From Symsagittifera roscoffensis (taxonomy: Eukaryota > Xenacoelomorpha > Acoela > Convolutidae), in NCBI RefSeq assembly GCF_963678635.1, contig NC_087069.1, positions 22,234,735 to 22,287,659 on the forward strand: a stretch of 52,925 nt of DNA, given 5' to 3'. Both the position numbers and the translations under genes were made by a program. The first letter of the stretch is position 1; every line of letters starts with the position of its first letter. Below are positions 1 through 10,924 of this stretch, in pieces. The notes under the pieces are model-generated. The model saw only the letters and a list, made by a program, of their open reading frames with translations. It made no database searches and was not told the origin of the DNA.

Positions 1-1581
1 GCTATTCCAATCGCTGAACCCATTTTTGGTATTAAAAAATGTTGCGAAAAAAGAGGGCAAACCTCAACCGAAAAAACACAACGATGAGCAAAAATAGAGA
101 CACTTTTCAGAGAGAACTGTTTCTCATGAATGTGGTGTTTCTTATTTTCATTTGGTTGTTTCATTGTTAGTAGTTCAGATGATAAGTAGAAAAAGCCAAT
201 GGCAACAAACAACAGAAAAACTGTTCAAACAGCCATTAAAACAAAAAACTGACTCGAGACTCAAGATCAATTTGAAAAGAAAAAAACACTGTATTGAATT
301 TCAAAAATTTTGAGAGAGTTGTGTATAGAACGTAAAATGAGAATTGAGATGTGGAGCATTATCAGTTGGGTAGTTGTGCAAGCCTTTATAATCAATTTTT
401 TGAAAATTCTCAGATTGTTGACTTTTGTAAAGCGTGAGTTGATCAACTTGCTAATTGTTAGTAAACAAGGTAACAAACCAGATTTGATAGAAAATGACGA
501 CAGTAATCATATTGCAAAGAATGAATAAAATCAACAACTAAAGAGCAGATTCTGAAAAGTATCATGATAATCATCAGCAGCGCAGAACAAGACGAAAAAA
601 AAACAAGTAGGGTTGGTTATAAATCAACAAACAAATGGTTGAATCAGTTAGAAACTCTAACTTTTGAAAATCTCAAAGATTGGAATAACATTCACAACCA
701 GATCTCAGTTTTAGTTTTTTTGTAATTTTTTTTCCAAAAATATTGAAAACTGACCTGTGGAATACTGATTGTTTTTATCTCAGCAATAACTTATCGTTTG
801 GCCACTTGCAATGGAGATTTCAAAAAGTGAGCTACTGGAAATGTATTGAATGCAGGTCTTTAATTATGAATCTTACATCGCAAACAAACTCAGAAACAAA
901 ACCTAGGAACAGGCTAAGATAAGTGGTTTTTGATTTCTCAACAAAAAATTTATAACCAAACAAAACCCAATGATCCCTTGTTTGCCGCAAACTTCTTGAA
1001 GTGCATTCATGGCCAAAGCAAAATAAGGAAAATAGGGGAAAAGAGCAGACCAAAAGAGATGCGTTATGCGGTCTAGGGTTTGAAAAAAACTCATTAAATA
1101 TCTTTTTAGTTATTTTTAAGGTAAGAAGTTTGTGGATCAGAAACTGCGCAAGAACTTGATTTTTGCGCACTCCAAGAAAACTTTAAAAAATTGGTCGGTT
1201 TTTCAATTAAAGTTTACTAAGTAATATATATGATTGAATCTCTATTCAGAAAAAAAATGAAAATCAGACTTTTAAATGTCATTTCATGATCTAATTAAAT
1301 CAAAAGACCTAACACTGTCTCTAGTTCAATGCAGATGCCACATCATACCAAATCCAGAGTTTTAATTCTTTTATTAGTTAAAAAACAGACGTATTTTCAA
1401 ACAGTCGCGTTTTATAGTTAAAGCAAAGGACAACATTCAAATCAAAATTTTGCAATGTTCTATCTGCACTGATCTAGCTTATTTCATTTAATCGAAACGA
1501 ACTTTTAATTTTTCATTGTTCTGTCAAGTTATTTAACATTTATCACTCACTTGCAATTTAATTAAGTAAATTCTTTTTTAG
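1..1581. other. AT-rich sequence, upstream intron or flank of the CAP gene
   Basis: I see no supportable exon here. Open frames on both strands are short, rich in Phe, Leu and Lys and look like chance products of A/T-rich sequence. The last bases form a good T-rich splice acceptor for the CAP exon that starts at 1582, so at least the right end is probably intron. The exon that should encode the N-terminal part of the CAP domain was not found and may lie left of the window. Confidence 0.5.
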
Positions 1582-1760
1582 GTGTTGCAAATGCAGCCAT
1601 CTTAACGGAAATCACCGGTGACTCTGCAGTTGCACAAGTTGAAGCAGTTGTTGAGGGTTGGTACCAGGACAGGAAAAATTATCAGTTTCCAGGTGGCAAC
1701 GAATCTTTCGAAGCCTGTCATCCAAATAAGAGCGTCAATGAGTATGGCTCCTTCACGCAG
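1582..1760 (+). CDS. CAP/SCP-domain protein, internal exon (middle of domain)
   Basis: This is an internal exon of a secreted CAP-superfamily protein (SCP/TAPS, cysteine-rich secretory and venom-allergen-like proteins). It is bounded by a T-rich acceptor ending AG at 1580-1581 and a donor GT at 1761. It starts with two bases of a split codon and then has 59 open codons. The protein holds a Trp-Tyr pair in EGWYQDRKNYQF, a Cys in FEACHPNK and ends EYGSFTQ, the first half of the CAP signature GxFTQ-x-x-W. The next residues of that signature are at the start of the exon at 4097, and the phases agree (phase 0 junction). There is no Met start, so it is not a first exon. Family members act outside the cell; roles range from sterol binding to immune modulation, and this one cannot be assigned a specific role. 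Confidence 0.8.
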
Positions 1761-4096
1761 GTGTGCAATTGACGCACTAAAAATGAAAACTTTTTGAGCT
1801 TTATTTTATCAAATCTGACCAAAAATTGCGTTTATGTACAATTTTTATTTCAGCAGGGGAAAATAGATTCTCCAATAATTGCTGAAATCATGGGCAAAAA
1901 TTACTTTTGGATGAGTAGGTTTTGTTGTTTCCAAAAAAGAGAAACTTTGAAAAGTTGGCTGATTTTTTTTCTAGTTTGACGATTAATTTCGATGGCACAT
2001 TTCACTTGATTTTTTTTTCAATTTTTGCAATTTTTGGACGCTTGCCTAAGAAACTTAACATAATTGCTAACCAAGTTTCTAGGCTCTTGTTATGTTTTCA
2101 AAATTGATGAAAAATGAAAATGTTTTTTTTTTTAGAATTTTTCGACAAACCAGCAATTCGAAGTTGGAGATTTATCAATCCTAACGCAGAAAAGTCCTTT
2201 GGGGACGCGTACTGCTTTTTCAGCACTACTTTTTTTCTTTTTTAACGACTTTGAGCCGAAGAATTGGAGGTCATCAAAATTTAGCTAAATAAATTTAAAA
2301 AAAAACCTAATAATCTTCCTAATAATCTCTTCCTAATAATCTCTCCGCTGTTCGAGTGTTCAACGTTTTCAAAAAATCTACTGATCGTTTATGAGAAAAC
2401 GCTCTAATCACAAGTTGAAAACAGCTTTAATTTTTTTCCGTTTATGCTATTTTGAAAAATTTTGTAATCGAGGCATCCTGAAAAATAACTGTACTCTTGA
2501 ATGTTTTTTTTTTGTTTTTCATTGCAAAGGTTTATTCAGAGCGTTTTTTGCTTTTCTCTGGATGGTTTAGCAGTTAAATTTAGCCAGTGCTGGATGATTC
2601 ATTTTTTTTTATTCTTCGTCAGAAACCTTCTGTTTCTTCTATTGCGCGGCTTGCGTGTTTTATTTCAAGATTTTGTTTTACAAACCTTTTTATTCCCTTT
2701 TTTCATTGTAAAGGAAATCACTGATCACATAAACTTTTTTCTAGCATAATCTTCAAAGGCAGGTGTAAATTGCTCATCTAAATATTTGTAAGATCAGAAT
2801 TCAGCTTAAGGTGTATGGGTTCAGCTCTGTGTTCAATTTAAAAAAACTACAGAGCTTAGATGTTGATTTGACAGCGAACAAGACCATTTAAAAACACATT
2901 TTTTCCTTACTAGGCCAAACTGTGCATTTTTGTGAATTTTAGGGGAAATTCTCAAACTGTGATTTTTGTGAACTATAGGGGAAAGTTCAGGAAAGTTCAA
3001 AGATACATTTTTCTAATTGAAGGAAAGCCATTAGAATTTTAAAGATAATCTTTAGTGGCAGGTGTAGTTTGGTCATCTAAAATTTTATAAGGACGCAACA
3101 AGGACGCCCCTTGTATGTCCTCTTTTGTTCTTCCAGTTTCTTCGATCAATCTGACAAAATTTCAACATCTGTCAAAGTTTTAATTTGTTCCTGAAATCCT
3201 ACTTAGTGATCTCTACCCAGTGAACAGTTCACATCATGAAGTTATTTGTGCAACGCATTTTGCATCCGAGCCAAATTTAAATCGTATTGTGGCTGTATAT
3301 TTTGCCGATATATGTTAAGTTCCCATTTGGACCCATTTGACATATTTATTGATCTCAATGCCATCAAAAAGTTTCATACTTCAGCTTTGGTTGAATTAAA
3401 CATAATTTTGCTAAAGAAGACAAGTTTTTCTTTCAATATTTGTCTCATGGAAATATCCAAGAAACGAAAATGCCGAGGAGACAAACAAGTCGAGCAGAAA
3501 AAATCGTTTTGGTAGGGTATGATAAAACAAATTCTCCGATTCGAGCCAACTCAAAATAAAGAACTATTTCGGCTGTAAATTTTACATTTAGTTTCATGTG
3601 ACTTTTTTGGAGCCCTAAATGCAATCAAAAACTTTTTGATTTAGGCTTTTTTCATGCAAAAAAAATCAAAATTACTTTTTCAATGTTGGCTTGATAAGAA
3701 AGTCCAAAGAACACAAAAGGTGAAGGAGGCACACCAATGAAGCGAAAATATTTTTTGGTACTCTTTTCCGTGGCTATTTTCTGACGTAAGTTTTGCCAAG
3801 AAAAGTCAATTTAGATGTTCAATATTGTTTGATTGAAAAAAACTCTAGGGGCGAAAGTTTTGAGGGGGTAGAAATAATCAGCAAAAAAAGAAGGTTTTTA
3901 TAATGGTCGATTAGCAAAAATCTCAAGTCGTAAAATAATGAAATTTTCTAAATCTTATCAAAAGTATACATCTAATCAGATTCTGATTGCTACCTTTGAT
4001 AAGTTAAAGAAAATAATCTCCAAGATCTTATATCTCCAAATTTGTTCTTTTTTGCTGTTTATGAGAGTTTTCAGACCCACTTCTTCTGTTATTTAG
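1761..4096 (+). other. Intron of the CAP gene, 2336 nt
   Basis: The segment runs from a GT donor at 1761 to an acceptor ending TTATTTAG at 4096 and joins the two halves of the CAP signature in phase. It is T- and A-rich. A segment after a T-tract acceptor near 2134 stays open for roughly 50 codons without a Met, but splicing it in would interrupt the signature, so I do not annotate it as an exon. No repeat or RNA gene is evident. Confidence 0.65.
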
Positions 4097-4279
4097 ATTT
4101 TGTGGCAAAATAGTACGCATATTGGCTGCGAAACGTCTTCGAAAACTACATGCGGATCTTTTTTTCTACTATGCTTGTACAATCCGGAGGGCAATGTACC
4201 GGGTCACGCTTTAATGACTGACTGGAACTTCGAATCAATCCGAAAATGGGGTGAAGACATTGTAACTTGCAACTCGTGA
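4097..4279 (+). CDS. CAP/SCP-domain protein, C-terminal exon
   Basis: This exon continues the CAP domain. It begins ILWQNSTHIGCE, completing the FTQ-I-L-W-x-x-S signature, and contains FFLLCLYNPEGNV, the second CAP signature (C-x-Y-x-P-x-G-N). Cys residues lie at positions 11, 19, 26 and 58 of the exon product. The frame runs to a TGA at 4277-4279. However, a textbook donor (C|GTGAGT) sits at 4276, two bases before that stop, so the exon may instead be 4097-4275 and continue into an exon I could not identify. Both this version and the exon at 1582 would then be 179 nt. The domain is otherwise intact, with no frameshift, so this may be the only functional coding sequence in the window. The start of the gene is missing. 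Confidence 0.8.
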   Translation: MLWQNSTHIGCETSSKTTCGSFFLLCLYNPEGNVPGHALMTDWNFESIRKWGEDIVTCNS

Positions 4280-5069
4280 GTGCAAAATTGTATATTTATA
4301 GCTGATATGACTGGTTTGTTTTTAATTTTTTGCATTTGCACTAGAAACTAAAACTTCGACTATTTTTTTTAAAGTTTTTTGTTTACCATTACATTCCGTA
4401 TGCCCAAAAAAAAACAAAAAAGACCCATTCTAAGTTTTTAAACAAAAAAGACCCATTCTTTATTTTTTGAAGTTCTTGCTTACAACAACTTTTGAAGACA
4501 TTTGAAATGCGTTGGGCCATAACTGCTTGATAAGTTTGCTTAAGAAAAGAAACAACTTGCGAAGCTTTTCATGGTATGATTCTACAAAAAAGATTGTAAG
4601 GTTCAAAAATTGATGAACTGTCTCGATTAATTTCACATTTCTCGAATCGTTTCTTGCCAGAAAAAATCAACACGTATTTCAACACAAAAATCAACACAAA
4701 AATTATCATTCGATGTTAGAGCTTAAAAATTTCCAATTCCTGCAAGCTCCAATAAGCTTAGATTTGCTTAAGTTAAATAAACTTTGGTCAATGCTGGATG
4801 AGCTTCTCAAAACAACTTTGCAAATCAATTCAGATTTGAAAATTTTAAAAAGAAGAATTTTGTGAAGTTTGAAGTTAGATTTATAAACCGTTCCGTGCCT
4901 TGGATCAGTATCATCTAATTCCAAATTGTTGCCTACTCAGCTTGTAAGACAATAATTAAATGACTTAAGGTAATTACATAGCTTTAACATCATTAAGAAA
5001 CGATTTGCGCTGTAAAATGGCTTTCTGGAATTTCATTTTCTTTTAATTTATTCGAGCTGAAAATTTAAT

Positions 5070-5133
<64 letters not shown>

Positions 5134-6699
5134 TTTTTCATTTTTATCGCAGCATGATTTTCCTGACTGATTTTTCGAAAAAAAACGGGAATACAACTCA
5201 AGTCATGAAAGATTCAGAGTCTTATTGCTTGATGAGTTTGATTTGAATAAACTGATTAGTGCAAAACGATAAGAGATTTTAAAGGAATAATTTTATTGTA
5301 AGTTAATCTTTTTGTAAGTTCATGTCTACAATGAATTCAAAATTTCCGAAGAAAATTTCTCGATAAATCAATTCAAAAAAACTTTGCAAACCCATTCCTA
5401 CTATAAAGTATCTTGAAATCTTTCAAAGTCTCATTTTGTTGTATCTTTTCGTTTCGTGCTTAATTTGCTCTGTTATTAGGTTGAATTATTCCAAAAATTC
5501 ATCGCTGAATAATCACTCGATAAAAATATGATAAATGTTTTTTAATACATTTATCTTCTGTCTTCAAAAAATACCCGTTTTTTTCTGAGAACTTCGTTAT
5601 TGGGCAGAAATTGGAAGAACTTGGAATTCACAAACAACGGCGTAGTACAACTCTGGCCTCGATTTTAAACTTGATATGACAGTAAGCTGGGTAGTTTTTG
5701 AGAGAAGTATAAACATTTAGAAAAAGATCAAAAAATAGCAAAAGTAATTTTACCGGTGACACAAGATTTTGAGTACTAGTTTTGCTATGATGCTTATTGA
5801 GGGACACTTAACGCTACCTGTATTTCGGTTGAAAGATTTTTAAAAACATGATTTTTTATGACACAAGGGAGCTTCTCACAATGAATCTAGATATTGAACC
5901 CAAATCCCATAATAAGCTTAATTCAAATAAGTTGAAAACAAGGACAAAAACATCAATTTTAACCATAACTCCAGAAAACGACCATAAACTTTTGTGGAAA
6001 AATTTTAGGTTGGGATGATAATCAGTATCTGATTAGGACCTTATGTGTAGAAATTTTCAAGGATTTTCTTCAAAACTTGTTCTCTGTTTTATCTATTAAA
6101 ACCAAATTGTGAAAAATGAAAATCTAGGAAATGAAAAAAGACCATGAGCATGCTTGAAAATCTTCCCCCCTCAGAGAATTTTTTGAAAGCTGTAAGTTTT
6201 TGGTATGGTGAAAATAGAAATAGACTAAGCACTCAAGGAAGTGTGCATTTTCCCACTGATATCTTTTTATTGAAAATTGAAAAAACAGATATGGAAAAAA
6301 AATAAAAATAAAAAAAAGAAGAAAAACAAAAAAAAAACAAATCCAATAAGTTTTCGTAAAACTTAATTTCAGCAAACATGAAAGCTTTTGAATTGAAAAG
6401 AATTACACCATGCAAAAAACCGCAGACAATTTTGGACTCAGTTTTTTGTTTGAAGAATAAAAAACTGAAGAAGAAAAAAGGTACTGGAATAAAAAAAAAA
6501 CGAAAAAAAAAACACGAAGGATGAGAGACTGTTAAAAAACAAAGTTTTAGTTTAACCTGATCTTTTTTCTCAAACTAGCGTTGGAGGTTTATAGTTTAAC
6601 ATTAGGCAGTGAACAGTTTTCGGTTTTTAAACAAGCATATAGCAATGGGTTTTTTTATTTTTTTATTTGCAAATTTTGCCCTCCGACAGTTTTCATGGC
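4280..6699. other. Non-coding AT-rich spacer
   Basis: Apart from the (AT)n tract described separately, I see no gene, splice-bounded coding frame or clear repeat. Runs of A and T dominate, and the short frames on either strand have no recognisable composition. The stretch separates the CAP exon from the tandem array and could be 3' flank or further intron if the GTGAGT donor at 4276 is used. Confidence 0.6.
5072..5132. repeat. (AT)n microsatellite, about 30 repeats
   Basis: An uninterrupted alternating A/T dinucleotide run of about 60 bp, readable directly. It can fold on itself and is expected to be length-variable. Confidence 0.97.
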
Positions 6700-6828
6700 T
6701 TTTTTGTCCCAAATCTGTTTTTGAACAAACTGTGCTTGATCATACAGCAGAATCCATTTTAATTCAAATTGACAGTTGCTAAACAATTTTTATATCAAAA
6801 ATGCTACATAAAAACCATCTATTTTTCA

Positions 6829-6872
6829 GAACATCCAATTGGATATAAAATATCAACTTATAGCAAAGTCCT
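6829..6872 (+). other. Block A, possible 44-nt exon-like segment
   Basis: Here block A is preceded by TTTTTCAG and followed by GTAAGA, which would make a 44-nt exon. In other copies (near 8156, 8720, 10132, 22594, 23866 and 25101) the acceptor-like TTTTCAG or TTTTCTAG is often kept, and one frame tends to read E-[YQN]-S-T-G-Y, but the donor is seen only here. It may be an exon of the same dead gene as block B. The phase does not fit the CAP exon upstream, nor block B, so I do not join them. Confidence 0.3.
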
Positions 6873-7184
6873 GGTAAGAACTTTTATTCCAAAATTTTAT
6901 TTTTTCTTGTCTAACATTTTTAGTCGAATTTAAGACCAGTAGGCTAAATTTATCTGCCAAACTGTAATTAAACTAAGCTTGAATGTATTTTTAGCGAACT
7001 GGATGCTCGAATCAACAACAATACAAAGCAAACCTTAAACTTATTAATTTTTCCATGGTTTATTCTTTTGAAAATTGGAGAAAAATAACACTTAGATTTG
7101 CACTATGGCAACATAAAAGATTTAAAAATATTTTGCTTCATTGAATTTTATCTTGACCACCGATTACTTTTATCAGATGATTAG

Positions 7185-7388
7185 ATGCAATCAACCTATG
7201 CGTATGTCCTGAAGAAACCATCTTTTTTCAAAGTAATTAAGTACTCAGCTCAGGATATCGTAGACGCTGATTGGGGAGTGACAAACAAAGGATCGAAAAG
7301 CTCGAGGCTATTTCAAGAAGAACGGCTAGTATTTCAAAAACAGAGCGGACTCTCTTTTAATCCAAAAAGATATGTGGAAAGCGACTAA
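7185..7388 (+). pseudogene. Block B copy 1: decayed terminal exon of unknown gene
   Basis: This copy keeps the longest uninterrupted 5' part of the exon: 67 codons starting MQSTYAYVLKKPSFF, including QDIVDADW and EERLVFQKQSG, up to a TAA. An acceptor-like TTTTATCAG lies just upstream at about 7175. The TAA occupies the position where the copy at 22955 has a Gln codon, and recognisable sequence continues (TVVEQC) to about 7490. I do not recognise the protein family. The product is polar with a Lys/Phe-rich start and an acidic middle, with no signal peptide or membrane segment visible. It is probably non-functional. Confidence 0.6.
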
Positions 7389-7941
7389 ACTGTAGTCGAA
7401 CAATGCATTGTCGGTTGAGATATCCAATACAAAATCGATTGGTCATGCATGTTTTACGGTTCTTTGGAAATGGTTTCTGAGGCTTCTTTGTATGGTAATT
7501 GACCATTCAGCTAAAAAATCAAAAAAAAACAGGATTTCCTAAAATGGGGAGATCTAGCTTAGTTTCACATTACCATGAAAATCATAATAAAGTCTCGAAA
7601 AATAAATTATATTACAACTAACTTTAATGATGGTTCCAAAAGAATCATCTTGTTAGATCTAAAAATTCTGAGCCAAACAAAATTTTTTTGACGCATCTAA
7701 ATGTCCCAATCAGTCTTGTTTTTCGATGTGTTACAAAAAAAAACGCACAGACTATTGAGGTACCCAACATTTATTTGAGATGCGTTTTTGTAGTCGAAGG
7801 AAAACACATTACAAATTTCCTCTTAAATTTTGACAAATATGATGGGTAACTATTAAGAAACAATTTTCTGTTTCGTATTTATGCCTAAACAAAAAAAAGA
7901 TCTGAAATTTTGTTTATCTTCCAATAGTTCCGATTTTCTCT

Positions 7942-8075
7942 TCAGCGACTTTTTCAACGCAGTGTTTGTCAAAAACGTTTTCTCAAAGCAGCCCAACATT
8001 TTCTAAAAGAAGCGACTTTTTCAACGCAGTAATTGTCAAAAACATTTTCTTAAAGAAGCCTTAAAATATAGCGGG
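7942..8075. repeat. 66-bp tandem duplication within the array
   Basis: Two adjacent copies of a segment containing GCGACTTTTTCAACGCAGT start near 7945 and 8011, a 66 bp offset, with a few differences. The related text CAACGACTATTTCAGGGCAC near 24922 shows the segment belongs to the array unit rather than being an insertion. Confidence 0.75.
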
Positions 8076-9031
8076 CTTATCTTTTAGTCAGATTGACTTT
8101 TGGATTGACTTTTCAACTCGAAAATGCCCCATCATTAAAAAGATGTAGTTTTTCCGAATATTCAACGGGATATATTAAACCACGTCTTTGCGATATCTTT
8201 ATGTGGTTATTGATTCCGATTTTGAACAATTTAAGGCCAATAAGTCTAAGTTAGCTGTCAAATTGCAAATTAAATGCCACAATCATTTTCAAAGTCTTGC
8301 TTTAAATTATGTTACAAGGTAAAAAACGGTTTTAATTTTGAGGTACTCAATGTTTGTTTGAGATACTTTTTAGAAGTTGAAGAAAAACACACCTGATGTC
8401 AACATTAATTTTCAATTTTATTAAAATTGGTAGGTAACAATTGGGAGAGTTTTTAAGGTTTGCCAATTCTTCTTATGTTTTGATTTTTACGATCCAACAT
8501 AAGAAAGAATTTGAAATTATATATATGATGTAATTGATAAATTGGGGTAGTAAATTGAATTAAAGAAGACTCTAATGAATTAAAGAAGACAGCTAATTTT
8601 TCAAGGCACCTTTTTTGAATAAACCCAGCTCGATCATATAGCAGGCTTAAAATTTAGTCAAATTGACAGTTGGAAATTTTTCTACCTCAAAATTTTTTTA
8701 CCTCAAAATTACTCATTTTCTAGAGTACTCAACGGGATATATAAAATCATTTCTTTGCGATGTCTTTATATGATTGTTTAATCCGATTTTAATTAGCTTA
8801 AGGCCAATAAGCCTAATTTAGCTGTCAAATTGCAATCAGTCTCTGCTTGGAAAAAATATGCAATGAGAGGCTCGAATCAACAAGCATGTGACACAAGTCT
8901 TCAAATAAAATAATTAGTCCGTGGTTTAATTTTGGAAAGTTTTGAGGCCAATTGATTTTTAGTTTTGAACTATGACAACATGAATCGGTTTTTGACAACA
9001 TGGATTGTCTTTTAACAGATAATGAGCTGAG

Positions 9032-9330
9032 ATGAAAACAATCGATGCGTATGCCGTGAAAAACCATCGCTTTTTTCAAGTAGTTGAATCCTCAACTGAG
9101 CTTATCGTAGACGCGAATTCAGGTCTGAGAAACAAATGATCTAAAAGAATTGGGTCATTTCAACGAAGAGCTCCCAGTAAATCAGAATCACAGCGGATTG
9201 TCTTTTAATAAAAATGGGGACTGAAGCAATCAACTATTAGGTAGTTGAACATTGCAATGCTAGTTTATATTTACAAAAAAACTTGATTAGTTGATCATTT
9301 TTAGTTTTTTTCTCAGAAATTGTTTTTTAG
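9032..9330 (+). pseudogene. Block B copy 2: decayed terminal exon
   Basis: The copy starts ATGAAAACAATCGATGCG and aligns by eye with the copies at 7185, 22955 and 24184. It is broken early: a one-base deletion after the GTGAAAAACCATCG stretch shifts the frame, TGA follows in the middle, and the 3' half has further indels. An acceptor-like TTTTAACAG lies just before it. There is no intact frame over 40 codons, so it is a relic only. Confidence 0.6.
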
Positions 9331-10415
9331 GTTTCTTGAATTTTTATGTGATGGTTATAAGATGATAAACCATTCCGTTAATGTCAAAAATCAGGTTTCC
9401 CAAAGTGGTGAGATCCAGCACATTGGTTTGAAACTCATTCTACACTCTCGAAACATAAATCAATTCAAGCCTATTTTTTAAACATGATTCCATAGGAATC
9501 AATTCATATAAAAGTTAAATTAGTGAGTCGAAAAAGTCTATTACACATATAAGTGTCACAATCATTTTCAAAAATTTGTTGAAAAAAAATTACAATGCAA
9601 CATACGCACAGAATTTTGAGGTATCCAATGCATATTTGACATACTTTCTTGAAGTGAAAAAAAAACACCTGGTTTCAAAAATCCTTTTCAATTTTAACAA
9701 TTTTGGTACGTAACAGGTCGGAAAAAATTTAAGGTTTGCCCATAGTTTGTATCTGTTTTGATTTTTATACTAAAACGTGAGGAAGAGCTGAAAATTACGT
9801 TTAAGCTCCAACTTTTCAATAAAGTTGCAATAAAAAAACCGTTTTGATCAACAGGGATGAGGAAAGCGACTAACATGTATTCGAAAAAACGCAAAACCGG
9901 TTCGGATACTCAATTAAAATTCTCTTGGTCGAGCCTTTTCAGCAATTTCATAGAATGTTTTCTTAGGTTTTTTCAATGTTTTAGATGATTTTTACAAATT
10001 GATTGACTTTTTCCTAAAAGTCAATTGACGTTTTCCTACATAAACTCAGCTTGATGGTTTAGAAGGATTAAATCTGTTGGTAATCAGTTTTCACTTAATA
10101 AAAATTACATCAATTAAAAAATTTACTTTTTTAGAACAATCAACCAGATATAAAAAAATCAACTCGTTGCGATAGTTGTTTCTTCCAACTTTGATTATTT
10201 TATGACCGATATGCTTAATCTAGCTGACAAACTGTTTTTAGTATGAGCTTGAAATTATTTTAGGGTAATTTGATGCTCGAGTCAACAATTACATGAGAAA
10301 ATTTTCTGAAGTTTTGAAGATAATTAAGATTTATGATAGCATGAAAACTTAAATTTAATCTTACAATCTCAATTTTTGGCAACACGGTTTACCTTTCATC
10401 ACAGAATTAGCTGAG

Positions 10416-10442
10416 ATGACCTCGACCTATGCGTATGTCAAG
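10416..10442 (+). pseudogene. Block B copy 3: truncated at the left edge of the satellite core
   Basis: Only the first nine codons (MTSTYAYVK) remain. The sequence then jumps directly into satellite tail sequence (a CACACCTGATATCAACATTC-like box), so the centre of the exon is deleted here. This is the left junction between exon-bearing units and the reiterated 550 bp core. The frame before the ATG is open (E-L-A-E), unlike copies 1, 2 and 5. Confidence 0.55.
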
Positions 10443-10924
10443 TTAAATTTGAAGTTGAAAAAAACACACCTGATATCAACATTCCTCTTCATTTTTAACA
10501 AACTTGGTAAGTAAAAATTCGGAAAATTTTTAAGGCTTTCCCGTAATTTCTATTTTTTGAATTTTATGCTGAAAAATAAGAAAGGGCTGAAAGTTATATT
10601 TATGCTCCTATGGTTAATTTGGGTATAAAAACTTGAAATTCAAAAAAAAATTTTTGATCAACAACAGGGATGAGGCAAGCGACTAATATGTAGTCGAGCA
10701 TTGCAATACCGGTTCAGATATTCAATAGAAACTCTGTTGGTCGAGCATATTCAGCAATTTCATAGAAATGGTTTCTTAAGTTTCTTCAAACTTTTAGGTG
10801 ATATTTACTAATTAATTGACTATTCAGCTAAAAAAGGATATCAAAAAATCAGGTTTCCTAAAATGTGGAGATCTGGTCTTGAAAAGTCACAATTAGTTCA
10901 CAAACCGTGTTTCAAAAAATTTTA

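Noticed and set aside
832-1170. 112-codon minus-strand ORF upstream of the CAP exon
   Set aside because: The plus strand is also largely open here, composition follows AT bias, and no motif is present.
2134-2287. Open segment of about 50 codons after a T-tract acceptor inside the CAP intron
   Set aside because: Splicing it in would break the CAP signature that joins perfectly between 1760 and 4097; its end is a T run read as Phe. Possibly chance.
2501-2749. 82-codon plus-strand ORF, very Phe-rich
   Set aside because: It is read through T-runs in intronic sequence and has low complexity.
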